From the NCBI RefSeq assembly GCF_050596425.1, contig NZ_CP192292.1, positions 3,286,001-3,350,000 of the forward strand: 64,000 nucleotides of DNA. Reading direction: 5' to 3'. The notes beneath the pieces are model-generated. The model saw nothing but the letters and a program-made list of their open reading frames with translations. It was not told where the DNA came from and did no database searches. Below are positions 17,048 to 25,888 of the stretch, piece by piece. Source of the DNA: G963665925 sp050596425 (lineage in GTDB: Bacteria; Bacillota; Clostridia; Peptostreptococcales; Acidaminobacteraceae). Each line of letters starts with the position of its first letter. Position 1 is the stretch's first letter. Position numbers and translations under genes: made by a program.

Positions 17048-18031
17048 TTAGTCCAACGAACTACTCTTATCTTTGTTCTTATCTATGTTCTCATCTTTTT
17101 CATGATCATGAAGTCTATTCTTTTTTGACTTGACCTTGTAGGTCTTTTGTTTTTGGGGTTGATGCATTATTTTATCTTTGTGTTTATTAACAAAGTAACG
17201 AATAAGCAGTCCCATCGGCACCAGAATGACAAGATACGGTAAAAAGCCAAATAAGAAAACAATCATTGCTTTTAATATAACTGTGACACCATCTATAGAT
17301 GATAAAAAACTTTCAATAGAACGGGTTAATAGAGTGTCCGGCTTTGGCTCTGTGATTTCATTGACTTCTCGAATGCTTAGTTCCACAGTTGTAAACTGGA
17401 CTAAATTGTCCCATTTGTTAATGGTGCCCTGGAAGCCCTCAATTTCATAGCGAATCTCTGAAAGCCTGTCTTCGAGGGTGATAATGTCTTCAATTTTAGT
17501 AGCGCTTTCCAGTATTTTAAGGAGTCTTTCCTCCTGAACCTTAAGAGCTCCTAGTCTGGCTTCTGTGTCTATATACTGGTCGGTTACATCGACACTGTTC
17601 ATTTCATTTCTTATAATATTTCCAAGGTCTCCAAAGGATGAAATGAAAATTTCATATTTTTCTTTAGGAATCCTAACCACAAAATTGGCATCTCTATTTT
17701 GTTGTATATCATTCTTATCCATGCGTTTGCCGTCCGCGCGCATGACTTCAAAGTAGCCACCTAACTCATATGTCCTTTCTTTGATTTCATAAACAATATC
17801 ATCAAAAGACAGAGTTTCCATTTGAATGAAAGAATTTTGGATTATTTTTCTATTGGTTTGTATACCACCGTATTTAGGGGACTCGCTCGACATACCATTT
17901 TCTGCACTAGAGTCCATTTCTGATTGTGCTTCCATCGAAACGCTCTCTTCATATGTCACAGGTTCTTGTGCAGAACACCCCATACTAAGAATAAATATTG
18001 ACAGTGTTAACAATAAGGCCAATTTCTTCAT
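17048..18031 (-). CDS. DUF4349 domain lipoprotein
   Basis: A 327-residue surface lipoprotein. The signal peptide has lipobox LSMGC (Cys at about residue 19). A DUF4349 domain follows, with two beta segments flanking a coiled coil (DTEARLGALKVQEERLLKILES...LEDRLSEIRYEIE), then one transmembrane helix (about residues 255-280) and a Lys-rich tail. The start at 18031 has GAGGAGG. DUF4349 proteins are common in Firmicutes envelopes; their function is unknown. Confidence 0.87.
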   Translation of the reverse strand: MKKLALLLTLSIFILSMGCSAQEPVTYEESVSMEAQSEMDSSAENGMSSESPKYGGIQTNRKIIQNSFIQMETLSFDDIVYEIKERTYELGGYFEVMRADGKRMDKNDIQQNRDANFVVRIPKEKYEIFISSFGDLGNIIRNEMNSVDVTDQYIDTEARLGALKVQEERLLKILESATKIEDIITLEDRLSEIRYEIEGFQGTINKWDNLVQFTTVELSIREVNEITEPKPDTLLTRSIESFLSSIDGVTVILKAMIVFLFGFLPYLVILVPMGLLIRYFVNKHKDKIMHQPQKQKTYKVKSKKNRLHDHEKDENIDKNKDKSSSLD

Positions 18032-18080
18032 GTTCTTCCTCCTCAAATTCTTCCATTTCTCTTTGAGTAAATTTTTAAAA

Positions 18081-18111
18081 TGCACCCGCCCGAAAGCCAT
18101 AGACGGGTGCA
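18081..18111 (-). terminator. Hairpin terminator after the GyrI-like gene
   Basis: TGCACCCG pairs with CGGGTGCA and is followed on the minus strand by ATTTTAAAAATTT. It lies between the GyrI-like stop and the DUF4349 start. Confidence 0.65.
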
Positions 18112-18158
18112 CTCGACTGTCATTAAAACTAACTGTACAGATTATTCAGAAGTGTTTC

Positions 18159-18620
18159 TTATAGGACAGGGAAACACAATTCACATTTGCCCTGGTCAAT
18201 TTTTTCTGAATCATACCGTTCAAGAATTGGTCTTGAATAATCCAGACTATAATTTTCGGTGTCTAAACAAGCGAATGCTTGGCTCCATGCTTTTTCCACA
18301 GCTTCAGGTGTGTGATCCACTTCAACCACTGCATATTTTCCATGTGGACTCTGGCCCTCAATCACACCACCATGGTTATAAGAACCCCTTTGAGCATTAT
18401 CAACAAGTATTCCAACGTCGTATCGGCAAGCCTCTGGCGGGGCGGTTTTAGGATTATCCTGGGCAATTCCTAGTATAACGGAATGCTCTCTTAGGAATCC
18501 TGCCCCTTTTGCCCATGCTTTAAAATCATGCATGAGTTTGTAATTCTCCGGTCCGTATGGTCCAATCTTACGCATGTATAAAAATCTTTCTTGACTTAAA
18601 ATCTCATTTTTAAATTGCAT
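18159..18620 (-). CDS. GyrI-like small-molecule binding domain protein
   Basis: A 153-residue stand-alone GyrI/SBMC-type domain. Seen: RFLYMRKIGPYGPENYKLM, CRYDVGILVDN and GKYAVVEVDHTPEAVEKAW, which follow the repeat pattern of the family. Such domains bind lipophilic or cationic small molecules. Members include toxin inhibitors, AraC-regulator effector domains and some cyclopropanoid hydrolases. The AraC regulator at 37738 carries a related domain. Confidence 0.82.
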   Translation of the reverse strand: MQFKNEILSQERFLYMRKIGPYGPENYKLMHDFKAWAKGAGFLREHSVILGIAQDNPKTAPPEACRYDVGILVDNAQRGSYNHGGVIEGQSPHGKYAVVEVDHTPEAVEKAWSQAFACLDTENYSLDYSRPILERYDSEKIDQGKCELCFPVL

Positions 18621-18775
18621 AATATCACTCTCTTTCCATGTCTGAACTGACTTAGATTAAGCGCTTGAAACCTAAGAAGAAATTTATTCACAGAACGGTC
18701 CTAAGAAAAGACTACAATGCTTTAAAATGAAATTCAAAGATTTTTTTAAAATATGTAATATGTAAAATTCAAATT

Positions 18776-18890
18776 GAGCGACTTGCAAGGCGTCATTCAA
18801 GAGCCCTTGCCATAATATATAGATATTTAAGAATCGAAAATTTATATATGGTATGAAGAAGGCCTTAATCTGTAATTTTACAAGCACATC
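18776..18890. repeat. Palindromic repeat family, copy 3 (orientation A)
   Basis: Begins GAGCGACTTGCAAGGCGTC and ends CTGTAATTTTACAAGCAC, with the TTTAAGAATCGAAAAT core. Both arms have diverged, but the ends and core are recognisable. It lies between the GyrI-like and MBL-fold genes. Confidence 0.85.
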
Positions 18891-18919
18891 AATCAATAAT
18901 TTTTGGCACTGTTTATAAA

Positions 18920-19762
18920 CTATAGCTCTAGTATCATACCATCATATGCAAACTCAATACTTGAATACCCCTTTTCTAGAGCTTTATAGTCATCATAGCT
19001 TTTGCCCCAGTCTTCTTCCAGGTGGGTTATGACCACTTTCTTTATTTTGTATTTTGACTTGATTGCTTGTATTTCCACCATGTTAAAGAGTTCTGCTCTT
19101 AAAAAGCTATCTTCCGCTAGTACATAATTATTTTTTAATTTTTCTCCTACAATCGTGTCGCCAATGATCATAAGATCAGCATCTTCAAATAGGTCACTGT
19201 GCGGAAAAGGCTTAACATCGCATGGGGCATATAGAACTTTCTTCCCCTCTTTTTCTAGTATGAAAACAGATGCGGTTTCACTCGGTACATGGGTGATTTT
19301 TATCCCTTCCACATTCAAAGGGGCAATAATATGCTTTCTTACAATGAGCTTTCTTATATTTTCATAGTAATCTAGAAAGGGACCATATTTTGAATGAATG
19401 GCATTTAGGTCATTCATAACACTAGGACTTGCCAGCACCTCTATTGGATCAGAACATTCTTTGCCTTCTGACACATCAAACCAATTGAGTCTAAGCTGTT
19501 CAAAAACCCGAAAACCAAGAGCATGGTCGGGGTCTGCGTGGCTGTAAAGTACCCTTTTTATATTTTTAATGCCACTATAATTAATGGCGTGACAAATATC
19601 TTCAGGTGTATCGATTAAAGTGTCAATATCATGTATGAAAATTGAACATCCAAACCTTGAATAGGGTCTTCCCTTTTCTCTTGCTTCCATACATACTGGA
19701 CATGCGCACAAGGGTTTGGGTAGCGATACACACCCTCCACTGCCAATGATTTCAATTTTCAT
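18920..19762 (-). CDS. MBL-fold metallo-hydrolase (PhnP-like)
   Basis: A 280-residue beta-lactamase-fold hydrolase. Seen: the N-terminal EIIGSGGCVSLP, a CACPVC cysteine pair with MEAREKG as in PhnP-type phosphodiesterases, the metal motif SHADPDHALG (H-x-D-x-D-H) and the late metal ligand ITHLEED. PhnP relatives hydrolyse cyclic phosphodiesters. No phosphonate genes are nearby, so the substrate is open. Confidence 0.82.
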   Translation of the reverse strand: MKIEIIGSGGCVSLPKPLCACPVCMEAREKGRPYSRFGCSIFIHDIDTLIDTPEDICHAINYSGIKNIKRVLYSHADPDHALGFRVFEQLRLNWFDVSEGKECSDPIEVLASPSVMNDLNAIHSKYGPFLDYYENIRKLIVRKHIIAPLNVEGIKITHVPSETASVFILEKEGKKVLYAPCDVKPFPHSDLFEDADLMIIGDTIVGEKLKNNYVLAEDSFLRAELFNMVEIQAIKSKYKIKKVVITHLEEDWGKSYDDYKALEKGYSSIEFAYDGMILEL

Positions 19763-19786
19763 AGTTTTCTCCCGCGAACCTTTTTA

Positions 19787-20362
19787 TCATCCTATTTTTT
19801 GAGCTTTTATAAATTCATCTTTTGTTAAACCAAACATGATAATATCTCGGTACTCACCCGAAACATAATACATTTGACTTCTTCTGCCTTCATTGACACA
19901 ACCTAGTTTTTCAAGCATTCTAGCAGATGGCTTGTTGCCATCAATTACATGACCATAATATTTGTTTAGACGTCTTTCTAAAAATGCATATTCCATTAAA
20001 AGTTGCATGGCTGCTGTGCCATAGCCCTTGCTTCTATGATCCCGATCAATTTGCAAACCAATACTAAAGGTTCCATTGCGCTCATCAATCGAGTTTAGGT
20101 TGATGGCACCCACATTCTCATTTTGTTTGTTGACCACTGTGAGCATGATGCGCCCTGTCTCTTGTGAGGAGGCAGAGAATTTCTCGACAAAAGATTCAGC
20201 TTCTCCCTTTGTTGGTGGCAGTTCAACCAAACAGTTGACACGCTTCCTACCGGTCGTGTCGAAGCGATTATAGTAGTATCCCTCCCAGTCTTCTTCTCTT
20301 AAATGTCGTAGTTCTACTAGATCATTCTCCCAAAAGTAATTGTCTTTTTTTATCTCTCTCAT
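19787..20362 (-). CDS. GNAT N-acetyltransferase
   Basis: A 191-residue RimJ-like GNAT: LVELRHLREEDWEGYYYN at the N-terminus, IDRDHRSKGYGTAAMQLL (motif A), and NKPSARMLEKLGCVNEGRRSQ (motif B). It lies 24 bases before the MBL-fold gene in the same orientation, so the two may share a transcript. Confidence 0.83.
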   Translation of the reverse strand: MREIKKDNYFWENDLVELRHLREEDWEGYYYNRFDTTGRKRVNCLVELPPTKGEAESFVEKFSASSQETGRIMLTVVNKQNENVGAINLNSIDERNGTFSIGLQIDRDHRSKGYGTAAMQLLMEYAFLERRLNKYYGHVIDGNKPSARMLEKLGCVNEGRRSQMYYVSGEYRDIIMFGLTKDEFIKAQKIG

Positions 20363-20465
20363 AATTGTCCTCCACCTTCTAACACAGACTGCTTATTCTT
20401 CAACACTCTACAATTTACGCCTCTTTCATCTAATCCTTTTCTATATTTTAACAGATTTTTGACAT

Positions 20466-20502
20466 AAAAAAATGCCTCGTTTAATTTTTTTTAACGAAAC
20501 AT
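20466..20502 (-). terminator. Rho-independent terminator of map
   Basis: On the minus strand ATGTTTCGTT pairs with AACGAGGCAT (two G-U pairs), followed by seven T residues, downstream of the methionine aminopeptidase stop. Confidence 0.75.
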
Positions 20503-20556
20503 GTTTTTTAATACTATTTTTCTGGACATCTACTTCTTATTTCACAAGCACAAAAG

Positions 20557-21306
20557 CTAATATGCCAATACTTCATAGCCTGTTTCTGTGACGAGTACAG
20601 TGACTTCCCACTGGGCTGACGGCTTACCATCAACCGTATAAATGGTCCAGCCGTTTGAGGCATCTTCATAGACTTCTTGTCGACCAAAATTGACAGCGGG
20701 TTCTATGGTGAATATCATGCCTGGAACCATTTTCAAGTCCATTCCTAGTCCATCATAGCTCACATAAGGCGACTGATGAAACTTGTGCCCAATGCCATGT
20801 CCACCAATCCCCCTGGCAATTGTCATTTTATTTTTCCTTGCCAGTTTTGCTGTTTTTATGCCGATCTCGTTTAGGGAGACCCAGGGTTTGACTGCACTTA
20901 GTCCCGCTTCAAGACAAGCCTTTGATACATCAACTAGAATCTTTTTTTCTGGACTAACACGCCCTATTTTGAATACTCTGGCTGAGTCCGAATAGTATCC
21001 CCTATAACATGTGGACACATCGATATTAATGATATCACCATCCTTTAGCTGAATATCTTTTGACGGGATACCATGACAAACTTGATTGTTGATAGATGTA
21101 CACAAACTTCTTGGATATCCATCATAATTCAGTGTGGCTGGCACGCCACCAAGTTTTATTGTTTCCTTGTATATTATTTCATCAATTTCAAGCGTGGTCA
21201 TACCTTCCTTGATTATACCCGCTATATGATCTAAAAGGCCTGTGTTAAGCCTTCCGCTTTCTCGCACCCCATCAATGACAGCCTTTCTTTTTCTGTAATT
21301 TTCCAT
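20557..21306 (-). CDS. map: Methionine aminopeptidase, type I
   Basis: 249 residues, the length of a type I enzyme without an extra domain. It removes N-terminal Met from new proteins using two metal ions. Ligands seen: Asp in NIDVSTCYRGYYSDSARVF (two Asp spaced as usual), His in GIGHKFH, Glu in TIEPAVNF and Glu in WEVTVLVTE. It is not in a ribosomal-protein operon, so it may be a second map copy. Confidence 0.92.
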   Translation of the reverse strand: MENYRKRKAVIDGVRESGRLNTGLLDHIAGIIKEGMTTLEIDEIIYKETIKLGGVPATLNYDGYPRSLCTSINNQVCHGIPSKDIQLKDGDIINIDVSTCYRGYYSDSARVFKIGRVSPEKKILVDVSKACLEAGLSAVKPWVSLNEIGIKTAKLARKNKMTIARGIGGHGIGHKFHQSPYVSYDGLGMDLKMVPGMIFTIEPAVNFGRQEVYEDASNGWTIYTVDGKPSAQWEVTVLVTETGYEVLAY

Positions 21307-21343
21307 GAAATTTCTCTCCTGACCACCTTGTTTATACCTTCCT

Positions 21344-21718
21344 CTACTCGGTTTGTTTGATGGTTGGTCGTTGGAAAAGATTCAAAATAGGCTCCTCTTT
21401 CCTATATTGGCTTGGACTGTAACCATACTCATGTACAAATGATCTCGTAAAGGCCTCGTGGGATGTGAAACCATACTTGAAAGCAATATCAATAATTCTT
21501 TCTTTCGTCTGTTTCAAGTCTTGGGCTGCCAAACACAATTTCCTTCTTTTCAAATATGTTTTAAAGGGTATGCCCAGTGTTTCATGAAATTTTGATGAAC
21601 AGTAATAAGGCGAGTAACCAACAAATTTAGACATATCTGCTAAGCAAGGGTTTTCGGTCATATTTGACTCTAGCCAAGTGACCATGGTTTCAATTGTTTG
21701 AATAGACATCTTTAACAC
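21344..21718 (-). CDS. AraC-family HTH regulator, DNA-binding domain only
   Basis: A 124-residue protein consisting almost entirely of the AraC tandem HTH. The first helix-turn-helix contains DMSKFVGYSPYYCSSKFHETLGIPFKTYL; the second is IIDIAFKYGFTSHEAFTRSFVHEYGYSPSQYR. There is no effector domain. It lies next to map and a DUF2007-like small gene; its targets are unknown. Confidence 0.86.
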   Translation of the reverse strand: MLKMSIQTIETMVTWLESNMTENPCLADMSKFVGYSPYYCSSKFHETLGIPFKTYLKRRKLCLAAQDLKQTKERIIDIAFKYGFTSHEAFTRSFVHEYGYSPSQYRKEEPILNLFQRPTIKQTE

Positions 21719-21785
21719 CCCTTCGGATCTTTATTTTAGTACAAAATCCTGGTCAAAACTTGATATTTCTTGCAACCATACCCTC

Positions 21786-22031
21786 TCAACCACTTAATAG
21801 GCCTTTAGCCTTGTCATAATCTTTTCTTTTCACAAATAAGTAATACATAGTGTGACCAGAATAGGGACTTGCAAAGTTGCCTTGAAAGGCACTGGTGCTT
21901 GTGCCATTTGTTTCTGTTCTGGTTTTAATTCCATTATTGATAAGGGTCAATTTTGCTTTTGAATAGTGATCAACTTTCGTTGACATATAGACTTCTTCCC
22001 ACCCTAATAGCATATTGAGTAGTTTTGCCAT
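21786..22031 (-). CDS. Small DUF2007-like protein
   Basis: An 81-residue protein with the pattern WEEVYMSTKVDHYSKAKLTLINNGI followed by YYLFVKRKDYDKAKGLLSG, like DUF2007 putative signal-transducing domains. A GGGAGG site precedes the ATG. Family assignment is tentative. Confidence 0.6.
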   Translation of the reverse strand: MAKLLNMLLGWEEVYMSTKVDHYSKAKLTLINNGIKTRTETNGTSTSAFQGNFASPYSGHTMYYLFVKRKDYDKAKGLLSG

Positions 22032-22174
22032 AGAACCTCCCTCTAATGTTAGGCCCCTTGTTACCCTATTGGTTTATAGCCATAGCTAATAAGTGTGCCT
22101 GTAAGACTTACTAGGGATTCCACTTTCCACTCTAATTTATTTAATCATAGATAAAGTTGAACTTGTCTTCAATA

Positions 22175-22206
22175 ACGCATAGGTTGAGGCAACTCAACCT
22201 ATGCGT
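22175..22206 (-). terminator. Perfect 14-bp stem-loop after the catA-like operon
   Basis: ACGCATAGGTTGAG and CTCAACCTATGCGT pair perfectly around GCAA just after the last gene of the minus-strand operon. The following T content is low (TTATTG), so termination is probable but not certain. Confidence 0.6.
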
Positions 22207-22251
22207 GCATTATATTCTCCTAACCCACAACCAATAGAAGTTGATTATCAC

Positions 22252-22599
22252 TTAAGTGATTAAGTAAATCCCAACCAGTAGACTTATATTGATTAGGGCA
22301 AGGATGAAAAACTGCTTGCCAGTATGTTTTCTATTTCCTTCGTCTTCTTTCCAGATGTATTCTTCTTCAACCATGCTGGAGGCTTTATTGTAAGCCCTTC
22401 TTGATTGCAAGTGGCCTAAGTCCTTGTACTGTGACCATTGTCTAAGGGTGTCATTCATTTCATACAAACCCAACATTATATAAATAAGCACACAAGTCAT
22501 GAGAAACTCAGTCAAACTTCTTGGTTTTATAAGAAGCACAATAAATAGCTGTATGACTATTCCAACTGTAATTAACATATACTTTTTTATTATGTTCAT
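22252..22599 (-). CDS. Small membrane protein
   Basis: About 115 residues with two hydrophobic segments near the N-terminus (ITVGIVIQLFIVLLI and FLMTCVLIYIMLG), a charged middle, and a C-terminal helix (FFILALINISLLVGIYLI). It is the last gene of the catA-like operon. The start is uncertain: ATG at 22599 (weak site) or 22635 (overlapping the previous gene). Function unknown. Confidence 0.6.
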   Translation of the reverse strand: MNIIKKYMLITVGIVIQLFIVLLIKPRSLTEFLMTCVLIYIMLGLYEMNDTLRQWSQYKDLGHLQSRRAYNKASSMVEEEYIWKEDEGNRKHTGKQFFILALINISLLVGIYLIT

Positions 22600-22615
22600 A
22601 AAGCATCTTTTGATT

Positions 22616-22852
22616 TCATTCTTCTGGTGTAGCATCGAATGCTTGCTTCATTTGACGCATGAAGTCCTGCATGGCACCTTCATTTTTCATTCGTTTTTTC
22701 ATTTCATTCATGGCCTCAAGATGAGCCTTATCCCCTTTTTCAAGCATTTCCATACCATGATTCTTGCTAAGTTCAGCCATTTCCTCGAAAGTCTCCGCTT
22801 TAAATTCTAAATCACATGCACCGCCAAGTTGTTTACAAGTCATTTTTTTCAT
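22616..22852 (-). CDS. DUF1059-like small protein
   Basis: 78 residues: MKKMTCKQLGGACDLEFKAETFEEM matches the start of DUF1059 proteins (Cys-Gly-Gly-x-Cys arrangement), followed by a Met/Lys-rich helical tail. The ATG at 22852 has AAAGGAG seven bases upstream, inside the preceding gene. Function unknown. Confidence 0.72.
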   Translation of the reverse strand: MKKMTCKQLGGACDLEFKAETFEEMAELSKNHGMEMLEKGDKAHLEAMNEMKKRMKNEGAMQDFMRQMKQAFDATPEE

Positions 22853-23036
22853 CAAACCACTCCTTTGGCAAACTTGTACCCTTATTTAATAACTTCATAT
22901 GCTTTTCAGCTGTATAAAGTATGGGGCTTAATAATCCAAGTCCCGTGAGTATCCACATATGAACTTCACTTTTTAATGTCATACCTATAAAAAATCCAAT
23001 ATAAGCAAGTACAAATGCATATAGAATAAAGATCAT
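22833..23036 (-). CDS. Small membrane protein
   Basis: 67 residues with two transmembrane helices (residues about 2-20 and 27-45) and a charged C-terminus. Its start codon overlaps the stop of the CatA-like gene (ATGA) and its end overlaps the DUF1059-like gene, so expression is tightly coupled. No family recognised. Confidence 0.68.
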   Translation of the reverse strand: MIFILYAFVLAYIGFFIGMTLKSEVHMWILTGLGLLSPILYTAEKHMKLLNKGTSLPKEWFDEKNDL

Positions 23037-23677
23037 AGTTCAATATGCTCTTCTGGCCTATCAAGGGCTTCTTGCATCATTTCAAAGTATCTTCCAACAT
23101 GGTAGCCATCCATCAAGGCATGGTTGACTTGAACTGAGAAAGGAATTTTCACGCGCTCCCTTTCTTTTTCATACTTTCCCCAAGCAATTCGTGGGATGGA
23201 GTCCACTGATTTTAAGTGTACCGGATGACTCACACTTGTAAAAGAGACCCAGGGAAGACTGGTTATATAAATACTGTCATCTCTTCCAGGCTCGTCATCT
23301 AAATTGACATGCCCTTGCAAGTCTTTCCTTTTTTCTTCTGCATTTTGACTAAAATCCTGATAGTTTTGGCTAAAATTCACAGAGCAAAAGCTAAAAACTT
23401 CTGGCTTTGATAGTATTGTAAATGAGGGGTGGATTCTTTCGTGTTCCACGACCTCTTGACCCCTAATTCTATAGCGAAACTCTTTAATTTCGTTGGCGAT
23501 CTTTGTTGTGATGTATATCATAGCGGTATAGAAAGAAATATTCTTCGCCTTAACAAATGTATAAAACTTTGTAATGTCCAGTTGAGCGCAAACATTGAAA
23601 TGAGGATAATCCATTTGTCTGAACAAGTCATATTGACCCTTTCTTGGCCATGAATTTATATCTACTTTTCTCTCCAA
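23033..23677 (-). CDS. CatA-like O-acetyltransferase
   Basis: A 214-residue protein with the trimeric CAT fold. Seen: N-terminal WPRKGQYDLFRQMDYPHFNVCAQLDIT, IYITSLPWVSFTSVSHP, and the catalytic region VNHALMDGYHVGRYFE, in which His of HALMDG is the base. The first His of the usual HH pair is replaced by Asn. CAT proteins acetylate chloramphenicol, but many chromosomal relatives act on other hydroxyls. Resistance is therefore possible, not shown. Confidence 0.85.
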   Translation of the reverse strand: MERKVDINSWPRKGQYDLFRQMDYPHFNVCAQLDITKFYTFVKAKNISFYTAMIYITTKIANEIKEFRYRIRGQEVVEHERIHPSFTILSKPEVFSFCSVNFSQNYQDFSQNAEEKRKDLQGHVNLDDEPGRDDSIYITSLPWVSFTSVSHPVHLKSVDSIPRIAWGKYEKERERVKIPFSVQVNHALMDGYHVGRYFEMMQEALDRPEEHIEL

Positions 23678-23699
23678 CTTTCACACACCTCACTTTCTC

Positions 23700-24416
23700 T
23701 TAATCCACTTTCTTTTTCATAAGAACAGACCAACATAGGGGAGTTCCAAAGTAATCTTCAAGGTCCGTTCGCATAGTACGCATCTGGAGAACCTTAAAAT
23801 AGGGACTTAGAACCTTTTCTAATTTTATTTTCGAAAATCCCAAGCCACCTTGCATGGACTTCTCTTCATAGACTTCATAATCAGTGATATTTGTCCCGCC
23901 CTCTAAGTTAAAGCATACCAGGGTGAAATACCCATCATCCTGAAGCAGGTCATGTACTTTTGATAAGTAAGCCGCCCGCCTATGGGGTTTTATGTGATGC
24001 AAGCACCCACTGTCGTGAATATGATTAAAAGATCGACCAGGGCTTTCAAAGTCAAAAAAAGAAGCCATGGCAAAATGAGCATTCGATTTTTCTTTTTCTG
24101 CATTTTTATTGGCCCATTCTATTGCTTCTTCTGCCATATCAATGCCCTTGCTTTCATACCCATTCTTAGCCATGAATATAGCATTCCTACCGTTTCCGCA
24201 CCCAATATCTAATGATTTCCCCTTTTTCCTAGGATTCATCTCAAGCAAACTGGCCAGAACTTCATCAGCTTTATGTGTGAAAAATGGAATCGGCTTCTCT
24301 TTGTCTTTATAAAAGTCATTCCACCACTTTTCGTCCCATTTCTTAAGCATCTTATCAAGCATTTCAAAAGTGTCCTCGCTGCTTGCTATAATGTCAGTGT
24401 CTATATTTTTCATCAT
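23700..24416 (-). CDS. Class I SAM-dependent methyltransferase
   Basis: 238 residues. Seen: SLDIGCGNGRNAIFMAKNGYE (motif I), KGIDMAEEAIEWA, FNHIHDSGCLHHI and LLQDDGYFTLVCFN. The N-terminal KWDEKWWNDFYKDKEKPIPFF is typical of TehB-like small-molecule methyltransferases. It lies 22 bases upstream of the CatA-like gene and is probably the first gene of that operon. The substrate is unknown. Confidence 0.85.
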   Translation of the reverse strand: MMKNIDTDIIASSEDTFEMLDKMLKKWDEKWWNDFYKDKEKPIPFFTHKADEVLASLLEMNPRKKGKSLDIGCGNGRNAIFMAKNGYESKGIDMAEEAIEWANKNAEKEKSNAHFAMASFFDFESPGRSFNHIHDSGCLHHIKPHRRAAYLSKVHDLLQDDGYFTLVCFNLEGGTNITDYEVYEEKSMQGGLGFSKIKLEKVLSPYFKVLQMRTMRTDLEDYFGTPLCWSVLMKKKVD

Positions 24417-24453
24417 TTTTCCCCTTTATAATTGGTATAATTTCTAACTGCCC

Positions 24454-25224
24454 TTACACTTGACCTCTTAGACGATCAAGCACTTGGGCTTTTTCATAGG
24501 CGCCTTCTAAAAACTTCTCACATGCCATAACTTCATAGGCCCAGTTCATAGGTTCAATAGCTGTATGGCCTAAATATCCGGTGGTCTTAATTTTTTTCAT
24601 TGTATCTTCCCAATCTATTGGACCGTCAAAGGGTAAACCATGTTGACCTCGCACTCCATTATTGTCGTGTAAATGAAGTGCCATAAGTCTTTCACCAAAC
24701 TCATCAAGCATAGATATATCTTCATAATGCCTTTGATGATGCCCAGAGTCATAACAAAAGCCTAACTTAGTAGAATCATTGTTATTAAATACGACTCTCA
24801 AATTATTTAAATTGCGTAGGTTCTCAAATGCAATATTAACATTTCTCATTTCAGCCAATTCAGCCATTCTACTCAACCGGTCAAGTCCAAGTGAATTGAT
24901 TGGATAGTCATCACTTGGTAGATGAAGAACAAGTGTTGGAATACTAAAATCAGCGCAGTCCTCAATGCACTGAATATACGATGCATATACATTATGTCCG
25001 TCCAGGGTTTCCAGGCTCAAAGCATGTTGATTCATAACTGGCCCATGAATGTTTTCAATAAACAAACCTTCTTGTCGAGCTATTTCTGGTGCATGCTTAT
25101 ACGCCCCTCGGCCAACCCCAGAGCTCCACCACATAAGGACACCATCAAAACCGGCTTCCTTAATAAGACTATATCTTTTCTTCGTGGAAAGTTCATAGCC
25201 AAACCAATCAAAAATTGTAATCAT
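24454..25224 (-). CDS. Sugar phosphate isomerase/epimerase-like TIM barrel
   Basis: A 256-residue AP-endonuclease-2-like TIM barrel. Seen: GFDGVLMWWSS, ENIHGPVMNQHAL, LVLHLPSD, AFENLRNLNN, GFCYDSGHHQRH, LHLHDNNG and HTAIEPMN, which hold the usual metal-binding Glu, Asp and His residues. The ATG at 25224 is best spaced from GGAGG. Members isomerise sugars or process inositol-type compounds. A second member lies at 42856. Confidence 0.84.
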   Translation of the reverse strand: MITIFDWFGYELSTKKRYSLIKEAGFDGVLMWWSSGVGRGAYKHAPEIARQEGLFIENIHGPVMNQHALSLETLDGHNVYASYIQCIEDCADFSIPTLVLHLPSDDYPINSLGLDRLSRMAELAEMRNVNIAFENLRNLNNLRVVFNNNDSTKLGFCYDSGHHQRHYEDISMLDEFGERLMALHLHDNNGVRGQHGLPFDGPIDWEDTMKKIKTTGYLGHTAIEPMNWAYEVMACEKFLEGAYEKAQVLDRLRGQV

Positions 25225-25309
25225 CATTCCTCCGCAGTTTTCTATTATCAACTTACATATAGTTTATGCAAGCAAAAGATCTTACAAATTGATATCACAT
25301 TACTGATAA

Positions 25310-25570
25310 TTATATCCAATCAGTAATATTCGTCCCAAAATACTGAATAATCAGAGCCGTTACTGTCGCAATCACCAGTACCCCAAAATTAGCTAACAGT
25401 GCTGACTTTTTCTCTTTATTGTCCATATCACTTTGCAATATAGCTGTGGCGACTGCAAGTGAACCAATCCAGATAAAGTACATCCATTCACTTAGTCCAG
25501 TAACCCCAGATAAGTATTTTGAAGCAAAATAGGTCACTACACCCATAACTATGTATTTTATGTTTTTCAT
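25310..25570 (-). CDS. Small membrane protein
   Basis: 86 residues with three hydrophobic helices (about residues 5-20, 30-46, 60-80) and a short polar DMDNKEKKS loop. No family recognised. Confidence 0.62.
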   Translation of the reverse strand: MKNIKYIVMGVVTYFASKYLSGVTGLSEWMYFIWIGSLAVATAILQSDMDNKEKKSALLANFGVLVIATVTALIIQYFGTNITDWI

Positions 25571-25888
25571 ATTGGACTCCTACTATATTTTAACATTATT
25601 GACGGGTTCCGAGGAAAGATTTGGATGTTTTGTTGCCAAATTCTCACATTTTTCTCCGCTTTTTTTTCTATAGATTTACACCCAATATTCCTTGAACATG
25701 ACACACGATTAATTTATCGAGACACACAATATATCTTTGAAGGGGCACTAACCAAGTCTAACCATTTTATTGGAATAAAAAAGACATGATCACCATCCTA
25801 AAGATAGATGATTCATGTCTTTTCACTAGAAGTTATTAAATTCTTATTCTGTTTCACCCAACTGTCTTGAAAACAAACTTGGCTAAAA
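25571..25888. other. Gene-free spacer, 318 bp
   Basis: It holds the promoter side of the small membrane protein gene and the terminator of the rhodanese gene (25779-25823). Nothing else was recognised. Confidence 0.5.
25779..25823 (-). terminator. Rho-independent terminator of the rhodanese lipoprotein gene
   Basis: AAAAGACATGA pairs with TCATGTCTTTT around a long loop, and the minus-strand product ends in TCTTTTTTA. Confidence 0.75.

Noticed and set aside
18684..18896. A 70-codon minus-strand gene.
   Set aside because: It lies largely across repeat copy 3 and has no ribosome binding site.
8729..20362. Integron-type cassette array, suggested by many small enzymes on one strand.
   Set aside because: No integrase gene and no attC sites with paired GTTRRRY/RYYYAAC core sites at gene junctions; palindromic repeats occur at only eight spacers, not after each gene.
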